Assembly (NCBI RefSeq): GCF_003999975.1
Contig: NZ_RJAC01000037.1
Span: 1 to 64,000 of the forward strand
Length of the DNA: 64,000 bases
Source: Actinoplanes solisilvae
GTDB taxonomy: Bacteria > Actinomycetota > Actinomycetes > Mycobacteriales > Micromonosporaceae
Reading direction: 5' to 3'
How positions within the stretch are numbered: the first letter of the stretch is position 1; every line of letters starts with the position of its first letter. Both the position numbers and the translations under genes were made by a program. Of the stretch, positions 47,501-56,074 are shown in pieces. The notes below the pieces were generated by a model that ran no database searches, was not told the DNA's origin, and saw only the letters and a program-made list of their open reading frames with translations.

Positions 47501-48738
47501 ACCCGGACGAACGCCGGGCTCGCGGCCTGCTCCGCTTCGCGCTCGAGCGCCGCAAAGCCATGAACAAGGCCGACGGATCCCAGTCGGCTGTCTGGCTCCG
47601 CCGGCGCGGCGGCGTGGTCACGCTGCTGGCCGAGGATCAGACGTTCTGCGACGTCGCCGAGTCGCTGGCCGCCGAGGCCGACCGCCTGGTCAGCGCGACC
47701 GGGGACCCGGCGAACGCGATCATCCCGGCTCAGCGGGTGCGGGCCCGGCTCGACGCCGCCGTGCCCATCGAAGAAGGTTGGCCGGCAGTGCTGCGCGAAC
47801 CCCTGCGCCGCGTCACCCTGGCCGCAGCTGCCTCCACCCATGCGGCCGCGTCCGGCGCCGGTGACCTGCACCATCGCGATCTCACGACGATCGCGGCGTT
47901 GGCCCAGACATTCGCGGACTTCGGCGGGCAGCAACTGACCCCGGACGAGATTCGCGAACGCGTACGAGTCCGTTTCCCCGCCGTGCCGGGCCTCCCGCAG
48001 CGGCCGGCCCTCGACCGCTTGGTCAACGACGCGGGTCTCGGCCTCACGTTCGACGATCGGCTGCGTGTCTATCGGGCCCTGCAGACCGGTGCGGCCACCA
48101 CCGGGCTGGAGTCCCGCTCGGCCACCAGCCTTGCGGCGACCACCTCCCCGGTGGGTGCCACGGGCGCGTTGGGGGCCCGGTTGGAAACCTCGATCAGTAG
48201 CCGGTCGTTCCTGGCGCTCGGTGTCCGAGCCGACCGCCAAGGCCGACTGCTGGACGCCGTCGAGGCCCACTTCGGAGGGACGGCGGTCGACCTGACCGGC
48301 GCACTGCTGGACGCGCTGCGCTCGGTGGCGGCCGCGGCCAACATGCCGTGGGACCTGGTACGGGCGGCCGACGCCGAACGGGAGTCGAGCCGTCCCCGCC
48401 GTGGCTTGGAGGAGCTGGTCCGCCGGTCGTGGTCCGAGGTCGAGGCCGCCGTCGAACGGGCGCTCGCCGCAGGCCGGGAGGACGCGCCGGTGCTGCTCAC
48501 CGAAGCCTCACCGCTGGCCCGGTACGACAACATGGCGCTGCTCACCCGCTGGACCGACCTGGCCGCCCCGCGCCGGCGTGCGGTGTGGTTGCTGGTGCCA
48601 CAGCTCAACGGCAACCACGGCCCGGTGGTCGACGGCCGGCCGGTCCCGCTTGCCGCACCTAACCAGTTCGTCAACCTCGACAACGAGTGGATCGACAGTA
48701 CGGCTGCCCTCAGCGCAGCCACCGAGAAGGAGCAGTAG
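44521..48738 (+). CDS. pglW: PglW: NERD-domain, dual kinase-like protein of type 2 BREX
   Basis: 1405 residues from GTG 44521 with aggggg at 44509-44514. Domains in order: NERD nuclease-like domain with Asp56, Glu69 and Lys71 ('EVDLLLLG...LIELKYY'); a first kinase-like domain (about 250-500) whose HRD motif reads HRG (343-345) and which lacks DFG, so it is a pseudokinase; a second kinase domain with glycine loop 532-537, Lys557, 'HRDIKPSN' from 646 and 'DFS' at 671-673, probably active; a helix-hairpin-helix-like stretch near 827-860; and a long C-terminal part with winged-helix-like segments. In Streptomyces Pgl, PglW is a Ser/Thr kinase needed for phage growth limitation. The stop is three bases from pglX. 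Confidence 0.92.
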   Translation: MVADGQDRWIEVSPSQFTHEAEGLALVRAIMPDETPYRAWSNFEFRDSRGRWHEVDLLLLGRKQLHLIELKYYSGTLRGDDQRWARDGRRSEDSPLKLARRKAQYFASKLRDELRLWAQEQGVQIADDRDVVPFVQEAVFLHHPDLRCLLSSSSAINLYGLDNRVAESHLTGISELVGEPAGRRAIGPNQEHILVKLLERIGLVQRREREAGSWVIEDQAIDSDEGWQDWLAYHRVVQQDRARIRFRVLPPTASQHERGAARQIAEHEFRVMSRLQHDGLLRPRDLVESELGIGLVYPYDQQWQRLDLWLAGQEQGVSLATQLSMIRQIGEALQYAHNNRVVHRGLTPPAVWVRPVPGTQSDVKVRVGDWQSSGSVQSASASGGTVEGVTSLVGVALADQGATEVFGAPEGTWSAGADRVRLDVFGLGALTFYLLTGLSPASSRGALKQRLREQQGLDLAIELPQVPSTLRSLVLKATDPAPSRRTADVTTFLSQLAAAERDAATASDETDPLEATAPGTVFDGRFKLIQRLGQGSTAVGLLVQDLLADGETECVLKVALNDSAAARLDDEVEALRRLDAPRIVKVLPPGRLVVGGRQSLLLESAGPETLTAALRARSRLSIDLLDRYGTDLLDSLVALDKAGIDHRDIKPSNLGVRESRGDRTKHLILFDFSLTRAAASATHAGTPPYLDPFLTGTRDRYDSAAERYAAAVVLFEMATGSVPVYGDGQGDPGSIPDEATITPEMFDPSLADDLVAFFRKALASDAGARHHTAEGMRTAWLTIFSQDATTEPDETYDQLAAQATLTTPLRTSGLTGRALSALEPYAVDTVGELLTVDPVRLSRLQGVKNSTRLQITSRIKEWKARLGPDVRPTVRTGPALTPGAAADLLLSVVATPRSPSRGGVVRLILGVDTRLDAFATHAQLGANLDEPVQQARVTQVLAALQERWAGDQEARALLDRLAAAVSARLTELGSVATVAELTRTILETLAPDDHPDERRARGLLRFALERRKAMNKADGSQSAVWLRRRGGVVTLLAEDQTFCDVAESLAAEADRLVSATGDPANAIIPAQRVRARLDAAVPIEEGWPAVLREPLRRVTLAAAASTHAAASGAGDLHHRDLTTIAALAQTFADFGGQQLTPDEIRERVRVRFPAVPGLPQRPALDRLVNDAGLGLTFDDRLRVYRALQTGAATTGLESRSATSLAATTSPVGATGALGARLETSISSRSFLALGVRADRQGRLLDAVEAHFGGTAVDLTGALLDALRSVAAAANMPWDLVRAADAERESSRPRRGLEELVRRSWSEVEAAVERALAAGREDAPVLLTEASPLARYDNMALLTRWTDLAAPRRRAVWLLVPQLNGNHGPVVDGRPVPLAAPNQFVNLDNEWIDSTAALSAATEKEQ

Positions 48739-48741
48739 GCA

Positions 48742-51700
48742 ATGGCGGTCTCGACGGGGTTGACGGCAGCGCTCAAGAAGGTGGTCCTTGACCTGGAGGA
48801 CGACCTCCGCGAACGCGTCGCCTCGCAGCCGGACGTCGCGAAGGCGTGGGACCTCGAGTGGAAGAGCGCGGTAGGCCGCGAGCGGACGGCCATGTCGTGG
48901 CAGGAGTGGCGCGACGACCGGGTGACGCAGGCCGCGGTCGCGTGGGTGCTGACCACAGTCTTCGTGCGCTTCTGCGAAGACAACCGGCTGCTTAAGCCGG
49001 TATGGATCGCCGGCCCGGCCGACCGCCGACAGGAGGCGCTGGACGCGGAGCTCGCCTACTTCCGCGCCCACCCCGAGGACACCGACCGGGAATGGGTTCT
49101 CCAGGCAGTCGAGTATCTGCGAAAAACTAAAGCGACCCGGGACCTGGTCGAATCGCACTCGCCGCTGTGGACGGTGTCGCCGTCGGGCCAGGCCGCCAAG
49201 AAGCTGGTTGCCTTCTGGCGCGAGCGCACCGCCGACGGCGACCTCGTCTGGGACCTCGCAGATCCCGACCTGTCGACCCGATTCCTTGGTGACCTGTATC
49301 AAGACCTTTCTGAGTACGCCAAGAAGACGTTCGCGCTGCTGCAGACGCCGGAGTTCGTCGAGGAGTTCATCCTCGACCAGACGATGGAGCCGGCGCTCGC
49401 CGAACGGCCACTCGAAGGCTTCAAGCTCATCGACCCCACCTGCGGGTCGGGCCACTTCCTGTTGGGCGCCTTCAAGCGGCTAAACGACCGCTGGGCTGTG
49501 CACGCGCCGGGCATGGAGGTGCAGGCGCGAGTGCAGGAGGCACTGAACGCCATCCACGGCGTCGACCTCAACCCGTTCGCCGTCGCTATCGCCCGCTTCC
49601 GCCTCATGCTCGCCGTGATCCAGGCAGCCGATTTGCAATCTCTGGAGCAGGCACCCGCATTCGAGTTCCACCTCGCGGCTGGTGACTCGTTGCTGCATGG
49701 CCGGTCGCAGCTAGCACTGGAGCTGCCCGGCGTGGAGGACTACGACGCAGGTCTGAGTGGCTTCGCCTATTCTTCGGAAGACCTATCGGCGCTGCGTTCG
49801 ATTCTGGAGCCGGGCAGGTACGACGTCGTGGTGGGGAACCCGCCATACATCACCGTCAAGGATACGAAGCTGAATGCGGCCTATCGCGACCGCTACCCGA
49901 CCTGCAAGGGAACCTATGCCCTGACGGTCCCGTTCATGGAGCGGTTCTTCCAGCTCGCGAAGTCCGCCGCCGGCGATCGCCCAGCCGGCTGGAGCGGTCA
50001 GATCACATCGAACTCTTTCATGAAGCGTGAGTTCGGATCTCGATTGATTGAGGAGTTTCTAAGCCGCCAGGACCTACGGCTGGTAGTTGACACCTCCGGC
50101 GCCTTCATTCCCGGTCACGGGACACCAACGGTCATCCTGGTCGGTAGACGGCAGACTCCGGCCACCGACACGATCAAGGCCGTGCTCGGAGTTCGTGGCG
50201 AGCCGGGGCAGCCGGACGTTCCAGCGGACGGCCTTGTCTGGCGAGAGATTGTGTTGAACATAGGCAAGTCGGAATTTGACGGGGACTTCGTATCCGTTGC
50301 GGGCTTGCAACGTAAAGTATTTGCAAGGCATCCGTGGAGCCTGAGTGGCGGTGCTGCTGCGGCTTTGTCGGCTCAAATCGAGAAATCCTCGCGGGCAAGT
50401 CTAGCCGCGAGGGTGGAGGCGATCGGTCGCACGACTCATACCGGAAACGATGAGGCGTTTTTTGTACCCATCGAGTCGGTAAGGGTTCTGCGGCTGGAAT
50501 CCGATGTGGTTCCAGTTGTCCTCGGGGAGGAGGTTCGCGATTATGGATTAACGCCTGCGAACGTTACGATTCTCCCCAATGATGAGGCGGGAATCGCCAA
50601 AGGCCTAAGTTTTCCGGCGATGAGGCACCTTTGGCGGACTAGACGTTCGCTCGAAACTCAGCTCGACTTCGGTCAGACCAAGGTAGAGCGTGGTCTACGC
50701 TGGTTCGACCACTCCATGTTCTTCCCGCAGCGTTTTCGGCGGCCCCTTTCCATTGCGTTTGCTAGTGTGGCGACACATAACCATTTTGTGTTGGATCGGG
50801 GTGGGAAAGTTTTCAAACAGTCGGCGCCGGTGATTAAGTTGCCGGAGGGAGCGGCGGAGGACGATCACCTCGCGCTTCTCGGAGTGCTGAACTCTTCGAC
50901 GGCCTGCTTCTGGCTCAAGCAGCAAAGCCAAGCCAAGGGCGGCGCTGACAATACCAGTGGTGGTGGTAATCGGTGGTCAGCTGAGCCGTGGGTCGAGCGG
51001 TATGATTTCACTGGCACCACTCTTCAAGAATTTCCCTTGCCGAGTTCCCTCGAATTGGGCCGAGCTCGTTTGCTCGATCAATTGGCCCGTGGTGTCGCCG
51101 TGAAGTTTCACGCGACGTTCAGTACGGACTCGGTCGTGCCAACATCGCAGCGAGTCGACGAGGCGGGCGCGGCAATCGGCGCGACCAAGGCCCGGATGAT
51201 CGCGGTGCAGGAGGAGCTGGACTGGCACACCTACCGGCTTTATGGGCTGATGGATGAGGATCTGACTTTCTCATCAGAAAATTTGCCGGAACTGCGGCTA
51301 GGTGAGCGAGCCTTCGAGATCGCCCTTGCGCGCCGGGTCGCGGCGGGTACGGAGTCAACCGCATGGTTTGCTCGTCACGGGTCGAACCCGGTGACGGAAA
51401 TTCCTACGCATTGGCCCCAACCCTATCGAGATCTGGTGCAGCGGCGCCTTAATCTAATTGAGGCGAACAAGTTCATCAACTTGCTTGAGCGCCCGGAGAA
51501 CAAGCGGCGGTGGGCTGCCGAGCCGTGGGAGAAGCAGGTCGATAAGGCGTTGCGGTCGTGGCTGCTCGACCGGTTGGAGTCTCGCTCTTACTGGTTCGAT
51601 GGACAGGGCCGGCCAACCGCACGATCGGTTGCCCAGTTGGCCGATATGGTGAGCCGCGACGCTGACACCGTCTCGGTATTGCAACTCTGGGACGGTCGTA

Positions 51701-52302
51701 AAGATCGGTCGGTCACGCAGCAGCTTTCTGCGCTGCTGGAGATAGAGGTTGAGCCTTTCCTGGCGGCGTATCGGCTGAAGGACTCTGGTCTTCGAAAGCG
51801 TGAGGCTTGGTTGCGCACCTGGGAGCTGCAGCGCCGCGAGGACAAGGGTGAAGAGGTTAAGGATCTTCCGGTGCCTCCGAAGTACACGTCTGCTGACTTC
51901 CAAAAGCACTCTTGGTGGCAGCATCGGGGCAAGCTGGACGTGCCCAAGGAGCGGTTCATCCTCTATCCGGGTGCCGGACGGGAGACCGACCCGACTCAGT
52001 TGCTCGGGTGGGCCGGCTGGGATCACGCACAGCAGGCACTCGCGCTGAATGTTGTCATCGCCGAGCGCGAGGCTGAAGGCTGGGCTGACGATAGGCTTGT
52101 CCCGCTGGTTGCCGGCCTCGCCGAGCTTCAACCCTGGGTGCGGCAGTGGCACGACGAAACCGACGACACCTATCAGCTCAACCTGGCGGACTACCTTGAC
52201 GAGCAGTTGCGCAGTCGTGCTCACCAGGTGGGGATGACGTCCGAACAGCTTGGTGCCTGGAAGCCGCCGCCGGCGGGGCGCGGACGTCGGCCGAAGGCGT
52301 GA
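48742..52302 (+). CDS. pglX: PglX: BREX adenine-specific DNA methyltransferase
   Basis: 1186 residues, ATG 48742. SAM motif I 'DPTCGSGHFLLGAF' begins at Asp231 and the catalytic N6-adenine motif 'NPPY' is at 366-369, in the order of the gamma-type N6-adenine enzymes. The N-terminal ~200 residues are a helical domain; the long C-terminal part contains the target-recognition region. PglX methylates host DNA at an asymmetric site and is central to BREX exclusion of phage. The stretch from about 49600 to 51950 is clearly poorer in G+C than its flanks (some 60-base rows about 48-55%, against ~70% in neighbouring genes), suggesting this part came from another source by recombination. Confidence 0.95.
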   Translation: MAVSTGLTAALKKVVLDLEDDLRERVASQPDVAKAWDLEWKSAVGRERTAMSWQEWRDDRVTQAAVAWVLTTVFVRFCEDNRLLKPVWIAGPADRRQEALDAELAYFRAHPEDTDREWVLQAVEYLRKTKATRDLVESHSPLWTVSPSGQAAKKLVAFWRERTADGDLVWDLADPDLSTRFLGDLYQDLSEYAKKTFALLQTPEFVEEFILDQTMEPALAERPLEGFKLIDPTCGSGHFLLGAFKRLNDRWAVHAPGMEVQARVQEALNAIHGVDLNPFAVAIARFRLMLAVIQAADLQSLEQAPAFEFHLAAGDSLLHGRSQLALELPGVEDYDAGLSGFAYSSEDLSALRSILEPGRYDVVVGNPPYITVKDTKLNAAYRDRYPTCKGTYALTVPFMERFFQLAKSAAGDRPAGWSGQITSNSFMKREFGSRLIEEFLSRQDLRLVVDTSGAFIPGHGTPTVILVGRRQTPATDTIKAVLGVRGEPGQPDVPADGLVWREIVLNIGKSEFDGDFVSVAGLQRKVFARHPWSLSGGAAAALSAQIEKSSRASLAARVEAIGRTTHTGNDEAFFVPIESVRVLRLESDVVPVVLGEEVRDYGLTPANVTILPNDEAGIAKGLSFPAMRHLWRTRRSLETQLDFGQTKVERGLRWFDHSMFFPQRFRRPLSIAFASVATHNHFVLDRGGKVFKQSAPVIKLPEGAAEDDHLALLGVLNSSTACFWLKQQSQAKGGADNTSGGGNRWSAEPWVERYDFTGTTLQEFPLPSSLELGRARLLDQLARGVAVKFHATFSTDSVVPTSQRVDEAGAAIGATKARMIAVQEELDWHTYRLYGLMDEDLTFSSENLPELRLGERAFEIALARRVAAGTESTAWFARHGSNPVTEIPTHWPQPYRDLVQRRLNLIEANKFINLLERPENKRRWAAEPWEKQVDKALRSWLLDRLESRSYWFDGQGRPTARSVAQLADMVSRDADTVSVLQLWDGRKDRSVTQQLSALLEIEVEPFLAAYRLKDSGLRKREAWLRTWELQRREDKGEEVKDLPVPPKYTSADFQKHSWWQHRGKLDVPKERFILYPGAGRETDPTQLLGWAGWDHAQQALALNVVIAEREAEGWADDRLVPLVAGLAELQPWVRQWHDETDDTYQLNLADYLDEQLRSRAHQVGMTSEQLGAWKPPPAGRGRRPKA

Positions 52303-52333
52303 CCGTCATGTTGACGCAGTTTGAGGAGAAGGC

Positions 52334-55300
52334 GTGAGTACCCCGCTTCGCGACGTCATCCGTATCCCCGAGCGTGCCGGCGCCGAGGATTACGTTCTGC
52401 GCCTCACCGACTCGGTCGGGCACAGCGCGGTTCAGCGCACGCTCGACGAGTACGTCGTCACCGATGCGCTGGTCGAGGCGTTCGACGCGGCCATGGGGCT
52501 GGTAGCCGAGGGCATCACTTCCGGTACGAGTCGTGGATCGTTCCTGACCGGCTCGTTCGGTTCGGGTAAGTCGCACTTCATGGCCGTGCTGCACGCCCTC
52601 CTCCAGCATGAGCCCGCGGCCCGGGACAAACCTGAGCTGCACTCGGTGGTCGGACGGCATGACCCCGTGCTGGCCGATCGGAAGATCCTGCCGCTCGCGT
52701 TCCACCTGCTCGGTGCGCGCACGATGGAGGAGGCGCTTTTCCAGGGGTACATCCGTCAGGTCGCCGAACGTCATCCGGGCGCGCCGCTTCCCGCCGTACA
52801 CAAGTCTGATGCTCTTCTCGACGACGCCGAGCGTTACCGGGAGCAGCTCGGTGACCAGCAGTTCTTCGCCGGCCTCAACGGCGAGTCCAAAGGTGAGGGC
52901 GGCGGCGCGGCCGACCCATGGGCGGCGGTGCTGGGTGCGGGGGAGTGGGATGCTCTGCGGTTCGCCGAGGCGCGGGCGGCGTCGGCGGCGAGTCCGAGCC
53001 GGCAGAAGCTGGTGTCGGCGCTCGTCGACACGTACTTCCGGTCCTACACGCAGCAGGCCGAGTACGTGGACCTGGACACCGGCCTGGCGGCGATCTCGAC
53101 GCATGCCAAGAGCCTCGGGTACGACGCTGTGGTTCTGTTCCTCGATGAATTGGTGCTGTGGCTGGCGTTCTCGGTGCAGGACCGTGAGTTCTTCCGCCGG
53201 GAGTCGCAGAAGCTGACCAAGCTGGTCGAGTCCTCCATCGGCGGGCGGCCCATCCCGCTGATCTCGTTCGTGGCCCGGCAGATGGATCTGCGGCGCTGGT
53301 TCGCGGATTCCGGGGCGAGTGGCGCCGAGCAGGACGCGTTGGATCGTGCCTTCCGGCACCAGGAGGGCCGGTTCGGGGTCATCCCGCTCGGCGACGACAA
53401 CCTGCCGTACGTCGCGAATCGTCGTCTGCTGCAACCGAAGGACGCGGCCGCGGCTGCGGTGCTTGAGGGTGCGTTCGGTGCGATCGATCGGCGGCCGGCG
53501 GTCTGGGACGTGTTGCTCGACGGGGTGAACACCGACGAGCGGCATCGCGGGTCCGATGAGAAGGCGTTCCGGCTGACCTACCCGTTCTCGCCAGCCTTGG
53601 TGTCGACGCTGCGCAGCCTGGCCAGTGTCATGCAGCGGGAGCGGACCGCGCTCAAGGTCATGCAGCAGATGCTCGTGGACCGGCGGGACACCTTGACGAC
53701 CGACCAGATCATTCCGGTCGGGGACTCGTTCGATCTGATTGTTCAGGGCCAGACCGGTCAGGCGTTGGACGCCGAGGCGGCGGCTCTTTTCCGGTCGGCC
53801 AACAAGCTGTACACGGACAAGCTGCGGCCGTTGCTGCTCGGGATGCACGGCATTGACGAGCGGACGTTGCGGGAGGAGCCGGCGAAGGTTCCGCCGGGAT
53901 TCCGTACGGACGACCGGCTGGCCAAGACCCTTCTGCTGTCGGCCGTCGCGCCGAAGGTGCCGGCTCTGATGGCGTTGACCGCGGCCCGGCTGGCGTCGTT
54001 GAATCACGGGTCGATCGTGTCGCCGCTGCCCGGTGGCGAGGCATCGGTGGTGCTGTCCAAGGTGCGAACCTGGGCCCGGGACATTCCGGAGATTCACCTG
54101 GACGGCGACGACCGGAACCCGACGATCCGGGTGCAGCTGTCCGACGTCGACTACGAGTCGATCGTGGAACGGGCCAAGGCCGAGGACAACGAGGGCCGGC
54201 GCCGTGAGCTGCTGAAGGACCTGGTCAGTGAGAGCCTCGGGGTTACGCTGGCGTCGCAGGACCTGCAGGGCGCCTACCCGTACGACTTCATCTGGCGCGG
54301 TTCGAAGCGCAAGGTCGATGTGCTCTTCGGCAACGTCCGCGACCGCAGCTGGCTGTCCGACGACCACTTCCGGGCGGCCCCGGACACGTGGCGCATCGTC
54401 GTCGACCACCCGTTCGACGATCCGGGCCATTCCACGGCCGAGGATCTGCAGCGGCTGGACGAGATGGTGGCCCGCGGCGTGCAGGAGCGCACGGTCGTGT
54501 GGCTGCCGCGGTTCCTGTCCGACGACAAGATCCGCGAGTTGCGGCGGCTGGTCATCCTCAACTGGCTGCTCGACGGCAGCACCGAGCGTTGGCAGGGTCA
54601 CGCCGACCACCTCAACGAGGCCGATCGCGCCCTGGCCCGGTCCATCCTGGAATCACAGCGCAACACGCTGCGGCGCAGCCTGGAGGACGCCGTTCAGCAG
54701 GCGTACGGTGCTGCTTCGCCGCGCCCGGGTGTTCTGCTGGAGGATGCGTCGCACGAGCGCACACTGTTCTCGTTCGAGCGTCGTTTTGCCCCGGCCAACC
54801 CGGTCGGTGCCACTCTCGGTCAGGCCTTCGGCAACCTGCTCGACCAGGCCTTCAAGGCGGTGTATCCGGCGCATCCGGCGTTCGAGCCGGGCGACGTGGA
54901 AGTGAAGGTCCGTGACCTCAAGGCGGTCGCCCGCTACGTCGCGCTGACGGTGGCGGACAGCGAGAAGCGGGTGGAGCTTGAGGCCGACGCGGCGGTGGTG
55001 CGACGGATCGCGGAGCCGCTCGGCGTCGGCAAGGCCACCGAGATGCACTACCTGCTGGGCGACGACCGGTTCACGCCGTGGGGCCAGGAGATCGAGCGCG
55101 CTCTCGGTCGCCGGGCGCTCGAGGAAGGCAAGCCAGCCGACGGGCCGGTAACCGTCGCGGAACTGCGACGCTGGATCCGGGACGTCTCGCCGGCCCACGG
55201 CTTGCGCGACGAAGCGGCCGACCTGGTGATCATCGCGTGGGCGGCGCTGCGGCAGCGGGCGTGGTTCCAGCAGGGGATCGCCCTGCCGGTCGTGCCGGAA

Positions 55301-56074
55301 CCGGGTTCACTCAGCCCGGTGATGGAGCTGCGTACGCAGGAGCTTCCCTCCGCCGACGAGTGGGAAGCGGCGCGAACCGTGGCCGGCGCGATGCTCGGTG
55401 TCACGGCCGCGACCTACCTGACCGCGCCTGCCGTGGCCGACTTCATGGCTCAGGTCACCACCAAGGCGTCGGAACTGTCCAAGACGGCGCCGGGCCTGGT
55501 CGCCGCGGTCGAAACCGCGTACCGCCGCTTGGAGATCGCCGACGGCAACCGGCTGCGGACCGCGAAGGGCAGTTCCGCCTTGATCCAGCAACTGCGTCAC
55601 CTCGACGGCGTCAAGCTGGTCCAGGCGCTGGCCAAGGCGAGCCTGGGGGATGCCACACCGGTCGCCGCCGGCAAGTCGCTGGCCTCGGCCGAGACGGTGG
55701 AACGGGCGCTCACCGCGTTCCATTGGGACCGGCTGGAACCACTGCGTGATGCGATGAAGGGTGAAGGGAACCGCGCGACGGAGGCCGCCGCCATCGTCAA
55801 CGACTTGCGCTCGGCCCTGGAGCAGGACGAGCTGCCCGCCCCCATCGCGCGAGCACTAGCCGCCTGCGAGAACGGGATTTTCACGTGGCTGGCCGCCGGC
55901 ACTCCGCCTCCTCGTCCTCAACCCCAGGACCCGAAGGCGAAACCCGGCATCAAGGAAGGGCAGGCCAACCGGCTGCGAGGCGCCGAGAACAGCAGCGTCA
56001 TCAAGCAGCTGACCGCGTTTCTGGAGGAGAACCCCGACGCCGTCGTCGAAATAACGTGGAAAGCGCTGCCGTGA
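52334..56074 (+). CDS. pglY: PglY: BREX P-loop ATPase (BrxC counterpart)
   Basis: 1246 residues from GTG 52334 with aggag at 52323-52327. Walker A is 'GSFGSGKSH' (73-81) and Walker B 'VVLFLDELVLWL' with Asp271 and Glu272. Characteristic PglY/BrxC marks include 'FLTGSFGSGKSHFMAVLHALL' and 'FVARQMDLRRWF'. The protein is long and mostly helical beyond the ATPase, as in the family (~1200 residues). It is thought to act with PglZ in the core BREX machine, but its exact mechanism is unknown. It overlaps pglZ by four bases. Confidence 0.93.
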   Translation: MSTPLRDVIRIPERAGAEDYVLRLTDSVGHSAVQRTLDEYVVTDALVEAFDAAMGLVAEGITSGTSRGSFLTGSFGSGKSHFMAVLHALLQHEPAARDKPELHSVVGRHDPVLADRKILPLAFHLLGARTMEEALFQGYIRQVAERHPGAPLPAVHKSDALLDDAERYREQLGDQQFFAGLNGESKGEGGGAADPWAAVLGAGEWDALRFAEARAASAASPSRQKLVSALVDTYFRSYTQQAEYVDLDTGLAAISTHAKSLGYDAVVLFLDELVLWLAFSVQDREFFRRESQKLTKLVESSIGGRPIPLISFVARQMDLRRWFADSGASGAEQDALDRAFRHQEGRFGVIPLGDDNLPYVANRRLLQPKDAAAAAVLEGAFGAIDRRPAVWDVLLDGVNTDERHRGSDEKAFRLTYPFSPALVSTLRSLASVMQRERTALKVMQQMLVDRRDTLTTDQIIPVGDSFDLIVQGQTGQALDAEAAALFRSANKLYTDKLRPLLLGMHGIDERTLREEPAKVPPGFRTDDRLAKTLLLSAVAPKVPALMALTAARLASLNHGSIVSPLPGGEASVVLSKVRTWARDIPEIHLDGDDRNPTIRVQLSDVDYESIVERAKAEDNEGRRRELLKDLVSESLGVTLASQDLQGAYPYDFIWRGSKRKVDVLFGNVRDRSWLSDDHFRAAPDTWRIVVDHPFDDPGHSTAEDLQRLDEMVARGVQERTVVWLPRFLSDDKIRELRRLVILNWLLDGSTERWQGHADHLNEADRALARSILESQRNTLRRSLEDAVQQAYGAASPRPGVLLEDASHERTLFSFERRFAPANPVGATLGQAFGNLLDQAFKAVYPAHPAFEPGDVEVKVRDLKAVARYVALTVADSEKRVELEADAAVVRRIAEPLGVGKATEMHYLLGDDRFTPWGQEIERALGRRALEEGKPADGPVTVAELRRWIRDVSPAHGLRDEAADLVIIAWAALRQRAWFQQGIALPVVPEPGSLSPVMELRTQELPSADEWEAARTVAGAMLGVTAATYLTAPAVADFMAQVTTKASELSKTAPGLVAAVETAYRRLEIADGNRLRTAKGSSALIQQLRHLDGVKLVQALAKASLGDATPVAAGKSLASAETVERALTAFHWDRLEPLRDAMKGEGNRATEAAAIVNDLRSALEQDELPAPIARALAACENGIFTWLAAGTPPPRPQPQDPKAKPGIKEGQANRLRGAENSSVIKQLTAFLEENPDAVVEITWKALP

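Noticed and set aside
52178..54610. 810-codon antisense frame opposite pglY
   Set aside because: Shadow of pglY; Arg/Gln/Leu-rich with no domain.
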